Positions 25,620-36,351 of a stretch of 64,000 nucleotides of DNA are shown one piece after another. The notes beneath the pieces were generated by a model. That model saw only the letters and a list, made by a program, of their open reading frames with translations. It had not been told where the DNA came from and did no database searches. The position numbers were made by a program, and so were the translations under genes. The first letter of the stretch is position 1. Each line of letters begins with the position of its first letter. Source of the stretch: Xestospongia bergquistia (Eukaryota; Porifera; Demospongiae; Haplosclerida; Petrosiidae); the NCBI GenBank assembly GCA_963965975.1, contig OZ014416.1:62001-126000 (forward strand), read 5' to 3'.

Positions 25620-25715
25620 ATCAGTGAGCGAATATTGAAACTGATGTAATGAAGAAATGTTAACACTGTAGGTGCTTTATATTGTAACAAAACAGGATAT
25701 GATGTCACTATGATC
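25620..25715. promoter_or_regulatory. Bidirectional promoter between myosin-SH2 and DCAF17
   Basis: Only 96 bases separate the two divergent start codons, so both 5' UTRs and the core promoters must lie in or overlap this interval. No clear TATA box is seen. Confidence 0.6.
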
Positions 25716-28700
25716 ATGGAGTTGAATTTAACGAAGTCACCTCATCAACAACATATCTCTCATCTTGTTTGTAGTAGACAGTATATTTTACATGAAGAAT
25801 ACAGAGATCAACTAACTACTAGAATACTTCATAAACTGGTTTTACAGGTATCGATACTGGATGATAAACTAGTTTGACATGTTTTGTTTCTACAGCCGAC
25901 AATGACTTTCAAGAAAGTTTGGAAGAAAGAATCAACTAAACCAGTATGTATTGGATTGGATAGGTGAATTATATATCAAGTAACCCTGTAATTTGTTTAA
26001 TGACTAATTATTAGACGTATGTACTTCAATAACCACACTGAATGTTATTTCAAGTGAGTACATGTTCATCAATAGAGATCATAATAATTATGTTAACATA
26101 ATTATAGCGATGGGTATAAGGGTTTACCTCATTGCTTATATCATCTCTCTCAAGAACAGAATTCTAAAATTGTGTCTGCTATGTTATATTTCTGTCACAT
26201 TGTAAGTTTTCATATTATGACCAATTGGTTATAGTTGTGACATCCATAAATTGCACCTACTGAAAACATGATGACACAACTTTTAACTTAGAAGGACTCT
26301 GTTGCCTATTATTATGCCAATATGACCACTCACTTATCATGGGTGCGGACATGGTGATAATCAGGTAATTTTTTTCTTAGAGACAAAAACCCGTTACTAG
26401 TGAAGAGAAGGAAGTTTGTCTATTAACATTAACTTCTGATGGATTTCTTAAACTTATCAATGCGGATACAGGCACAATATTAAGATCAATATATCTATCA
26501 ACTTCAATACAATTCAAGTATATAACACAATTTTATTATTACATTATATATAGTACAGATATTTGTCATGGGCAGACTATCTCCATTCAATTCAAGTGAA
26601 GTCTATCCATTCTAAACCTCATCAGGTATATTATAATATTATAACTTGTATTGATAATGTGATAGGTTGGAACTAACAGTGGTCGTGTTATGTCACTAAT
26701 AGTATTCAAGATACATCCAATTGAATTAATAGCTTATATGCATATTCATAAAAAGGTATGTTATGAATGATAAATAATACAGAATGTATCTAGTGTTGTT
26801 GTATTTCACTTATTTTATTTCTTGGATCAATATCTCTCAGTTATTGCCATTAATTAAGTCTCAGTCCTATAGCAATAATACAATGTTATGACTTCTATTA
26901 ATTAAATTTGCTATACTACAATGAGTCTGGTTATATCATAGTTCATTTAACACTGGGACACAGTAATGATGTTCAGTACAAATAGTGGATGTTTATTTCT
27001 CTTTTGTTTGCAAATTAAGTTCTATTAATTGAAACTAATAAGGAAATATCAAATACTTTCCCTTGTACATGTTTTGTTAAATGGAAAGGATCATGTGGGA
27101 CAGACGTGGGTCCCAAAGCACCATTAGATGACATTTAAAGTGTGTTCTTTTTGAACTATTTTGAAAGTGATAGGTTGTCATGTGATCTAGCACAAACATG
27201 TAACTGTGTGGCTTAAAAGAATTAAACTTGCTACTTAAAAGATTGTTTCTTTTTTGTTGTTCCTATAAAATAAATAATGACAAAATTAATATAATTAGTA
27301 GTGTTGTTATAGTTTGCTTAGGCAGGACTAGTTTTATTCTTGACCTTTAAAAATATAGTTTAATTACAGCTATTAAGCAGCTCACCGATCAACTAGCATT
27401 AATGATATTCATAGGCGACAAACAGGGCGCCCCACAAGAGCATGAAGACAAAATCTGCAGTACATATAAAAGGAAATGAAAACCAGCTTGGATAGGTTGT
27501 GTTGTGGGCCAGCGTTCTGCAATGCATCAGACCTCTGAGATGGTTACCAGCATACTCTACGGAGTATCCGAAAGGCCGACTAGGATAGGGCTGGTAGTCT
27601 CCCTTTAAACGAGAAGAGGCTGGTGTATTTGTGGTTCCCGGTTCCTGAATGCGATATTCCCTAAGAGCTGGAATCCCGTACGGCTGGTTTTAAGTTAGGG
27701 CGACGCTCCAGCCAGGATTACCTCGCGAAGACGAGGGTTACCAAGCCAGGTGGCGGTCCCAGCTAGCAATAGCAGGGAATCCTGGAGCCTAAGTGGAAGC
27801 CTGAGTGGGTGAGCGAGTAGGAATCGTTTGGGCAACACAACATGTTTTTTTTATTTTTTTTATTTTTTTAACTTTATTTAAACTACAAGAAATGTCAGTC
27901 AATCCAAGTTAATGTTAAGTTTTAGTTGTTAAAAGTCAAAATTAAAGGACATATTGGAAGTTCCTTTAATGTCAGTTCAACATAACACTAACTTTATCAT
28001 AGATATTTGGTGACAACATCCGTGATGTCTCACTGACTGAAGATCTTCTCCTTGTGCTATCATCACAACATTGTCAATATTATAGTTTTCAATGGATATT
28101 GGACAATGTTAGTGTATTAGACACAATAACCTATATTCTCTCTCTCTTTCTAGTGCACTATAGCTACAGTTAAATTAGGGATATCCTATCAGTCTAATGA
28201 TACTACAGTATATACTCCTGGTACATTTCCTAATAGCATTCCTACAACCATTAATATCACTGGTATGTCACATGATTATCACCTGACATTATACTACACT
28301 ATTGTAGAACTTCCACCACTGTTATTTCAAACACAATGTAATTCTGAAGTAGGAGTCCATTTTGGAGGCTCCCCTCATGTTTATATCCATAATCCAAAAC
28401 CTGCTGCATGTAATGAATTTCATGTAAGAACATTACGCTCTGGACAACTGGTAACTTATACATTTAAGAACCTCATTATTTAATAGACTTGCTAGATTGG
28501 GACTTTAAGTACTGATAATGTAGCTTTCCATCACGATGTTGCATCATTTCATTTTGAAGACTACCAACGTATACTTCATATAAGTGGATGTACCCTCATG
28601 TAACAACCACACCCACCATTAATGCAATTACTCATGTATTTATTATCAGGTGTTATAGATTAACAACAAATGGTTTGACTCTTCAATATTTGACTAATTT

Positions 28701-29215
28701 CAAAGCACTGAAAACAGAACAAGATACAGAAGTGGTAAAAATAATATCATAATTACATCATATTGACATCATTGTCATAGCCACAAGTTTCTAGTCGAGG
28801 ACGTATTATTAAAAGAAAGAAACCAGAACCAGCATATTATGGAGATTTTGTGGTAAAGGGTTAAAAATTAATGATACTGCGTTCTATAATATATAGTCGG
28901 CTATTCAAGACTTGGATCATGAAAATGAATTAGATTTATTATATACTGTTATCACATTACCTGAAGGAGAAGAAACAGTAGCTCAATTGTGTTTTTTAGA
29001 TGACAATACAGGAAAAATTACTAAAACTGTACCACTTCCAACTTGGAATCCAGTATGCATCCATCAATTCTTAATTTATATGTCCATTACTTTTATAGGC
29101 TGAATCTAACAGTATTTATTATGAACTGGATTGTCTAATACATGTTGCTGGTAACATCTGTTACTTTTATCGATTGACAAGAGAAACTTCATCATTAACT
29201 GATAACAGTCATTAA
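25716..29215 (+). CDS. DCAF17: DDB1- and CUL4-associated factor 17 (DCAF17)
   Basis: Substrate-receptor type subunit for CUL4-DDB1 ubiquitin ligases, nuclear/nucleolar in vertebrates. Starts at ATG 25716 (MELNLTKSPHQQHISHLVCS). Exons in family order follow: TMTFKKVWKKESTKP, RMYFNNHTECYF, VCLLTLTSDGFLKLINADTG, YLSWADYLHSIQV, VFKIHPIELIAYMHIHKK, IFGDNIRDVSLTEDLLLVLS. Then come TPGTFPNSIPTTINITELPP, LLFQTQCNSEVGVHFGG, RGRIIKRKKPEP and DHENELDLLYTVITLPEGEE, ending at TAA 29213-29215. Human DCAF17 shows the same landmarks (FKNVWTTHS, RIYFDNY, IFGNVTDA, MPPLLFE, GRVVKKS, DYEDELDLLSVV). The intron between about 26755 and 28004 is unusually large (1.25 kb) and contains a foreign-looking GC-rich insertion. 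Confidence 0.87.
27405..27875 (+). mobile_element. GC-rich, hairpin-forming insertion with T-rich 3' tail (SINE/LINE-like, unclassified)
   Basis: Sits in a DCAF17 intron and is visibly more GC-rich than anything around it. It ends with long T runs (about 27845-27870), as expected of a retroposed sequence read on the plus strand. It contains perfect hairpins: ATACTC-TACG-GAGTAT (27552-27567), whose loop is a closed C(UACG)G tetraloop, and CCTCG-cgaaga-CGAGG (27721-27736). A longer pairing joins TACCAGC (27545-27551) with GCTGGTA (27590-27596), extended by GAGA with TCTC. No long reading frame, no clear tRNA A/B boxes and no target-site duplication were found. No other copy is seen in the window. 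A structured non-coding RNA gene is an alternative. Confidence 0.5.
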
Positions 29216-29312
29216 TAAAAAGTTAACCACAGACATATAACAGTCTTCATTACAAAGTTAATCAGAGATATAATCACAGATATTAATATCTATGATATTA
29301 TTAAGGAGTTAT

Positions 29313-32300
29313 TTATTTCGTAATTATGATTCCATGAAAGCCACGATACTTTGATAGTGTTGTTCCTTTATATTCTATCTTCATAATAGTACTTGTACTA
29401 GTGTATTCTGTCTGTCCTTGACTATTACAAATTGCATCAATTTTTGTAGCAAGTCCAGAATAGACAGTTAGGTAGTCAGAAGTACAGTCTGTAAAGTCAA
29501 GATCAGTATATAGAAGTCGGAAAGTTGGTTTCTTATTGTTAAGGAAAATATAATAGAAACAGTTAACGGTCTGTGTATATTTCCCTGGGAAAGTACTAAG
29601 TGACAGCATTTGGTTTTCATTGACAAGACTAAAGCATGATTTAACTAAAACAACAACAAATTTATGACAAAGTTATATATTGTTTACTTACTATAATTTG
29701 GTGGTGTAATACTGGAATATGTCATAGTGCCTGTACTACCAGTATTATAATGATACTTTATAGTTAACTCCTCAGTTGATGATGTAATAGTTGTCGTACC
29801 ACTACAGAATTTACCTTGTGATACACTGGTAGTATCAGGTCCATTAAATACTTCAATATAACCATCAGAACAGGACTTGGACAATGATGAAGATATTTGG
29901 AAATTAGACAATGTCAATGATATGACAAGAGTTTTGTCAGAAATAACAATCTTCCAAGTACAATTTGTATTTGGTAAAGATATTGTACCACTAGCATCAG
30001 TGAGAGTATGGGAGCAATCTAGTGATTGTTGAATACATGTTCGATTATCAGATGATAGAATCATATTAGATGGACAGGTACAATAATATGATCCTGTAGT
30101 ATTAACACAGCTATGACTACATCCATGATCATCTGTTAGACATTCATTGATGTCTACAAAAAAAGATGACATGTGCTAGGAGATATTATAACTTACCTTC
30201 GCAAGTTTTATTATCTGATTTCAGTTGGAATCCTTTAAGACATATACAGATATATGATCCTGGATTGTTAATACAGGCATGACTACATCCATGATAATTT
30301 GTTAAACATTCATTGATATCTGTAAAGAAGAAGTCACAATTTACATCAGTAGATATTGTAGCTTACCTTCACAAGTTGTATTATCTGATTTCACTTGTAA
30401 TCCAGGTGGACAGGTACAGTAATAAGACCCCCTAGTATTAATACAGCTATAACTACATCCATGTTCATCTGTTAGACATTCATTGATGTCTACAAAAAAA
30501 GATGACATGTGCTAGGAGATATTATAACTTACCTTCACAAGTTTTATTATCTGATCTCAGTTGGAATCCTTTAAGACATATACAGATATATGATCCTAGA
30601 TTGTTAATACAGGCATGACTACATCCATGATAATTTGTTAAACATTCATTGATATCTGTAAAGAAGTCACAATTTACATCAGTAGATATTGTAACTTACC
30701 TTCACAAGTTCTATTATCTGATTTCAGTTGTAATCCAGGTGGACAGGTACAGTAATAAGACCCCCTAGTATTAACACAGCTGTGACTACATCCACCATGT
30801 TCATCTGTTAGACATTCATTAAAATCTGAAAGAGAAAAGCTCACATTTCCTCAATATAATATATTTAAGTATTACCAATACAAGTCTTGTTATCTGAGTC
30901 CAATATCATTCTTTGTGGACAAGTACAGTAATATGATCCTTTAGTATTGACACAGTTGTGACTACAACTGTGTCTGCCTGAAGTACATTCATTGATATCT
31001 GACAAAGACATATCACAGCTACACTCTACATTTGCTACTTACCATTACAAATACCATTTGACTCATGTGTTCCCGGAGGGCAAATACACTGATAAGAACC
31101 AATTGTATTACTGCATACTTTACCATTAGTACAAGTTATAGTTCCTTTAGTACATTCATTATAATCTATAATAACATAGGGATAATCTAAAGACTGATTC
31201 CTATGCTTCCATACCAACACAGGAATGAAAATCTGGACCAAAGGTAAATCCTGTTGTACAGTTACAAATGTAGTCTCCATCATAATTGTAACAATAATGA
31301 CAGTTTTGATCAGGTCGTAGTGATAGACATTCATTAATATCTACAATACTCAGTTAATGGAGAACTAATATATATCACTTACCATTACAAGTCTTGTTAT
31401 CATTAGCTAAACTATACCCATAATGACAACTACACACATAGGAACCAGCAGTATTTAAACATCTCTGACTGCAACCAGACTTTTCTTTATCTTTACATTC
31501 ATCAATATCTATTATATACATAGTGTCAAATTACAATACTACTGATACTGGTAATTAACCATCACATGATTTTTGATCTGATCCAAGATGATAACCAGGT
31601 TGACATGTGCAGATCACATGACCATTGGAGTCATCACAACTATGTTCACATCCACCATTATTAGAATTACAACTTTGACCTCCTGAATTATAATTGTATA
31701 TTATTATATAATGGGTCAAAATTTACTTACCAACATTATTAGTTGAACAATTTTTTCCATCTTGTTGAAGGACATAAGTATCATTGCAATAACAATTATA
31801 AGATCCAGCAGTATTATTACAGTAATGACCACATCCTCCATTATCATAGACACATTCATTAATATCTATAATATACAATATATAATGTTGTATTAAATAG
31901 AGTTTGACTTACCAAAACAATTTGATTGGTCACATGCCAGATACCATCCTCCAGGACATCTACAATGATAAGATCCCACAGTATTAACACAACTATGAGA
32001 ACAAGGATTAGAGTCACATTCATTAACATCTATAAAGAAAGAAGATCATGATCTGTTACAAAGAGAGTATACATACCTGTACACTTAATGTTAACATTAA
32101 TTCCAGTATAACCACTAAATGTACCTATATTACTACCATCAGTATGATAATATACATGGACTACTTTATTTTCTATGTCATTAACTGTTGAGGTTTGGTA
32201 ACCACAAAATCGACTAAATGTATGACTGCCAATTTTAAGACGAACATAATCTGCAGGACATTTGAAGATATACTCGATATCTACTTTAAATGTCAGCTGG

Positions 32301-33467
32301 CATTTGTATCCTGAAGGGATATGAACTATCCATTCACAGTTTAAATTGTGAGCAAAATGATAGGAAAACTGAATTGGAGAAAGTGAGTTCACGTGATATC
32401 TTTGTCCACAGGCAATAGCAGGTGGAGCAGTAGTGGGTGGAGTAGGTGGGACACTGATACATGGAGGTGGCATATTATTAGGATCTATACACAGCACAAA
32501 ATAACTTAGAATAAAACATTAACTACATACCACATTGATAGAAAAGGTTTGTTTGAATGATGTCTATTGGACTCAAACAACCACCAGGTCCAAGTTCAAA
32601 CCCAGGTTTTATTGATTCCATAGTTTTTAAACCAGGTGCTTTAGCAAAGATGTTATCACGATAATGCATTATACTGTTATAATCATAGGGAAGACCTCGA
32701 CTATCAATTTCTTCTGGTTTACGTTTTTTAAAGTTATCAACTACAAGGAGATTAATTCATTATTTAATAAATAGTGACTTACTTTGTAAAGGATTAATGT
32801 TCTCTGTAAGTAAACGAATATACTGATCTCTGTCTGGTCTACTTTGCTCATGAAAATATCCCAGAACATGACCGAGCTCATGTAAAATTGTCTCTTTATC
32901 AACGCACTGATGTCCTATAGATAAGCCTTGCTTACCACACCCCACACGACCAATATAAGAACAACAACTAACAAAACATTGATATTTTTCATAAAAAAAC
33001 TTACCCATTCTGTCCAGGAAAAATATGTACATATGCAGCAGAATTAGCTTCTTCTATAAATCGAACACAAGTATTGTTTTCATATTCATGCATAGCTTCA
33101 TAAAAAACTCTCTTCTCAGCATCTAAGTATAGCTCAATAGATAGTAACACTCACAATAATATATCTTACTAGAATATCTAGAGTCCAGTACAAAATATAC
33201 TGTAGCATTAGGCCAATAGAACTGTTTATAGAAATCACTTATAGCAGCTCTCTTTGTAGGACCAGTATCTCTTGGATAGACAGCATCTCCATCATGAATA
33301 TCTAGACCATTAGAGAGACCATTACACACATAGATACACTAGAAATAACGTCACTCACCTGTATTAGAACTGGAACTAACACAAGGATCATCATATTTAC
33401 GATCACATAGATTTCCCAGACAATAATGTCCTCCAATTATTAATACAATAACTAATAGACGCTTCAT
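29313..33467 (-). CDS. Secreted astacin metalloprotease with CUB, twelve EGF and two terminal CUB domains
   Basis: Tolloid-like zinc endopeptidase. Start ATG 33467 gives a signal peptide ([18 protein letters not shown]). A propeptide/linker and [27 protein letters not shown] follow. The catalytic exon (about 32770-33000) has [20 protein letters not shown] and continues [16 protein letters not shown], the full HExxHxxGxxH zinc site. The Met-turn region is [11 protein letters not shown]. Next are a Pro/Thr linker, a CUB domain (ACGQRYHVN to KC, about 32090-32430) and twelve EGF modules, one per exon, most starting D(I/V/F/Y)NEC. Two CUB-like modules end the protein ([12 protein letters not shown] and [11 protein letters not shown] to [11 protein letters not shown]). 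TAA is at 29313-29315. Calcium-binding EGF consensus D-I-N-E-C is common. Likely extracellular matrix or growth-factor processing. EGF exons near 30150-30830 are recently duplicated. Confidence 0.9.
30150..30830 (-). repeat. Tandem duplication of a two-exon EGF block including introns
   Basis: Two adjacent blocks of roughly 340 bases, about 30150-30485 and 30490-30830. Each has the same two EGF exons ([19 protein letters not shown] and [24 protein letters not shown] types) and near-identical introns, including the string gatgacatgtgctaggagat. The [12 protein letters not shown] exon at 29684-30172 looks like a further member. Intron similarity indicates recent unequal exchange. Confidence 0.85.
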
Positions 33468-33506
33468 CTTTGTTAAACTAACTCATAATAGCTGAAGAGT
33501 GGCCGC

Positions 33507-33517
33507 TTATATATAGC
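33507..33517 (-). promoter_or_regulatory. TATA box of the active astacin gene
   Basis: On the minus strand CTATATATAAG, 40-50 bases upstream of the ATG at 33467, a normal distance for a short 5' UTR. Confidence 0.5.
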
Positions 33518-33633
33518 CTCATAGCCTCATGTACTCCCCCGCACTCACAGTTATTATAACAGACTTTGATCTGATAATATTATATTAACTGATATAGTCT
33601 ATTATAGTACAGTGTTAAATGTGATAATTCATA

Positions 33634-35946
33634 CTAATTGTTAGTTGAATTCTCTTTATTTGCTTGAGATTTCTTGACTTTTCTTTTCTTAATAGATTTA
33701 TCATCTTCTGTAAATAAGAAAAGTATTAACTATCTCATTTAAAAATGTATTTCTATTAATATAAACTTTATAATTAATACAGATAGTATCAGTTAAATAT
33801 ACTAACAGCTGCTACTAAGACTTGTATTGTAAAATAATATATTTGGTAATACTAACTTAGGTGATTTTCTCTTCTCCTCTTTTTTTGGTTGCCATAGCGA
33901 CCCTTAAATCCCCATAAAGACAATCTCTCCTGTAAGACATATAGGATATAATGATGACATCGCTCTTACATCATTTACCACAACTGTTATTTGAAGAGCT
34001 TCCTGCGCTTGTCTGACAGCAATAGAGAGTAAACCTTTATATTTTCCGGGAATCTAAAGAGACATACGTATTTAATACAAAGGGTAAATGACATACTTCA
34101 CTCCCACATTCCTTTGCGTGGGAATTAATAGTAAATGGTGAAGTGTTGAGAACATGAACCCAACCACGCGATACAGGTGTATCAAAAAATACCACATGAT
34201 AACGACTCTAATAAAATAACAATATTATAGCAATGAGGAATACCCTATTAATTAAGTAATGTGACTTAATTATGTTATTTAATTTACTGGTACAGATGAT
34301 CCCATCTCAGTTTCATAATAGCATTCTTCATCAGGGTCTTCCTCAATCATACCTGGCCACCTAATTATATGACTATCACATGATTGAGTTAAAGTCACAT
34401 GACCTACCAGGGATATCCCTCTATTTTAGCCCATATAATAGATCCAGGTATATAAGAAGAATAAATGAACTCGTGACTCTCATCAGGATCTGACCACACC
34501 TCTTCATTAATATTACAGCTATTGTATTGAGGATCTGCTAATTAATTAATAACAATTAACTAGATAATAATAGGGCTCACCTTTATTCATGGAACAATAC
34601 CACTTGTCTGGAATGTGGGCAGGGTCAACAATATCTGTTAATTTACGCCATTTAAGACAACCAGGATTATCACATTGTACCCATAATGATGGGGGCATAC
34701 TCTTTTTATCAATTAATGATGGGGATATATTCGTCTCCTCATTAGATAACGACGAGGGGAGACTCTTCTTATCAGATAATGATGGGGGCATACTCTCTTT
34801 ATCAGATAAAGATGAAGGCATACTCTCTAAAGATGAGGATAGACTCTCTAATGACAAGGGTATATGCTCCTTATCACCTAATAATGGGGGCATCCCTTTT
34901 TTATTAGTTAATGATGGTGGTGTATTCTCCTTTGTAGCTAATGATGGGGGTGTACTTTCTTTATCAGATAATGATGGGGACGTACTCTCCTTATCAGGTA
35001 ATGACGAGGGTGTACTTTCCTTTATAACATCAGGAGGTGGTGATCTCATTTGAACATCATATAATAAACTAGTTTGATTATTAACTAGTGATGTTTCCTT
35101 TCTAACTTTACTTGTTTTTCTCTCACTTTGTTTTCCTCTGCTAGTATTATTAGTGATGATGGTAGTCTTTTTCTTTGATGATTCAAAACATTTCTTCATC
35201 ATTTGTTTTGAGTCCCTTTGTTTTTTTTTCTTCACTACTTTTGTTACTTCAGTTCTTAATATTTCAGAAGACGTCTTGGCTTCATCCAAATTAGATGGGA
35301 CTTCATTATCTCCTAATAATGAGGGGGGTTGTACTCCTTTTGGGACAACAGCAGATATTTTTACTTTCTTGTTACTATTAAATTTTGGTTTTATTTTATT
35401 GACTTCATTAATTGTACTAGAGGAGATATCATCCAATGGGGGCGTGGTTTTAGTAGGAGTGGATTTTATCTTTTTACCAAAGCACGGAGTTAATTTAATT
35501 GACGTTGAACAAGGAGGTGTGGTCACTGATTTTGTCAACAGAGATGCATGATTAAGAGTTGTGTCTTGAGATTTAGGCAATGGCTGGTTAGGAGGTGTGT
35601 CATGAGCAACCCAAGGTTCAGATGATAGCTGATTAGGGTATGTGTCTTTAAGGTTAGTATCTTCAATGTCATCTAGACATAAAGAGTCGTTAAGTATCTA
35701 TAATTTAAAATCAATAAGAAGTTAATTAACTACAAATTAAACCTCATTAACTTGTTCATTACAGATATTATTATCACGTTTGTCCTCATCAAGAGAATCA
35801 TCAAAGAGTGACACCTCTGCCCCCTCGTCTAATGACATAGTTTGGGACTCCAAATACTGGTCTTCTACATATAATAATACCATATAATTATATAATATAT
35901 AATATATAATATATATAATACTGATGTGTGAACACTTGCCTGCCAT
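33634..35946 (-). CDS. ZCWPW1: CW zinc finger and PWWP chromatin reader, ZCWPW1-like
   Basis: Histone reader: CW domains bind H3K4 methylation and PWWP domains H3K36 methylation; vertebrate ZCWPW1 acts with PRDM9 in meiosis. Exon 1 is tiny (35940-35946, ATG GCA G) followed by a GC-AG intron (G/GCAAGT donor), giving MAEDQYLESQTMSLDEG. A long Lys/Ser-rich exon (about 34590-35690) has degenerate 10-11-residue repeats (SLSDKESMPP type). It leads into the CW finger WVQCDNPGCLKWRKL, then KWYCSMN and QYNSCNINEEVW. The PWWP domain follows: [34 protein letters not shown]. A basic tail ends KKRKVKKSQANKENSTNN, with a likely nuclear localisation signal. Four CW cysteines and the tryptophans are present. 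ZCWPW1 versus ZCWPW2 cannot be settled. Confidence 0.87.
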
Positions 35947-36100
35947 AAAATAATGCAGCTGCACGTGCGATACCGTATGTGCAATGTTTGTGTCTAATTA
36001 CTCGTTGCTGTATTATTGAATTATCGAGGATGCATTCTTGCAGTAATCGACTGTGTAGTGACTAATACAGATTATTACAGTTAGTGATGAGTAGCTGACC
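35947..36100. promoter_or_regulatory. Bidirectional promoter between ZCWPW1-like and ephexin-like genes, with E-box
   Basis: The minus-strand ZCWPW1-like ATG (35944-35946) faces a plus-strand first exon near 36100. CACGTG (palindromic E-box) lies at 35962-35967 within GCACGTGC. Confidence 0.45.
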
Positions 36101-36351
36101 TGGAAAGAACAAGCAGTGGAGCGAAATAGAAATAGATCGCCTGTGTGCACACCGAGGTAAGAGTGTGTTTTGGGTGTGGCTGGTTTATTATCATTGTATT
36201 ATATCATTTTATTTTTGAAGCTGATAACACTAAATTTTAGTAACATCATCTAAAATTGTTCGTTAATCTGTTTCATCTGTCCATTTAACATTTATCATTC
36301 CATTTATTAATCCATCCATCTATCATTTATCTATCTGTCCATCCATAAAGG

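Noticed and set aside
27530..27580. Hammerhead ribozyme core in the GC-rich insertion
   Set aside because: There is a GAAA but no CUGANGA in the right place on either strand; the GAAA fits better as a tetraloop-like CC-GAAA-GG.
34589..35053. 154-codon plus-strand frame rich in Asp/Gly
   Set aside because: Antisense of the repetitive Ser/Lys exon of the ZCWPW1-like gene.
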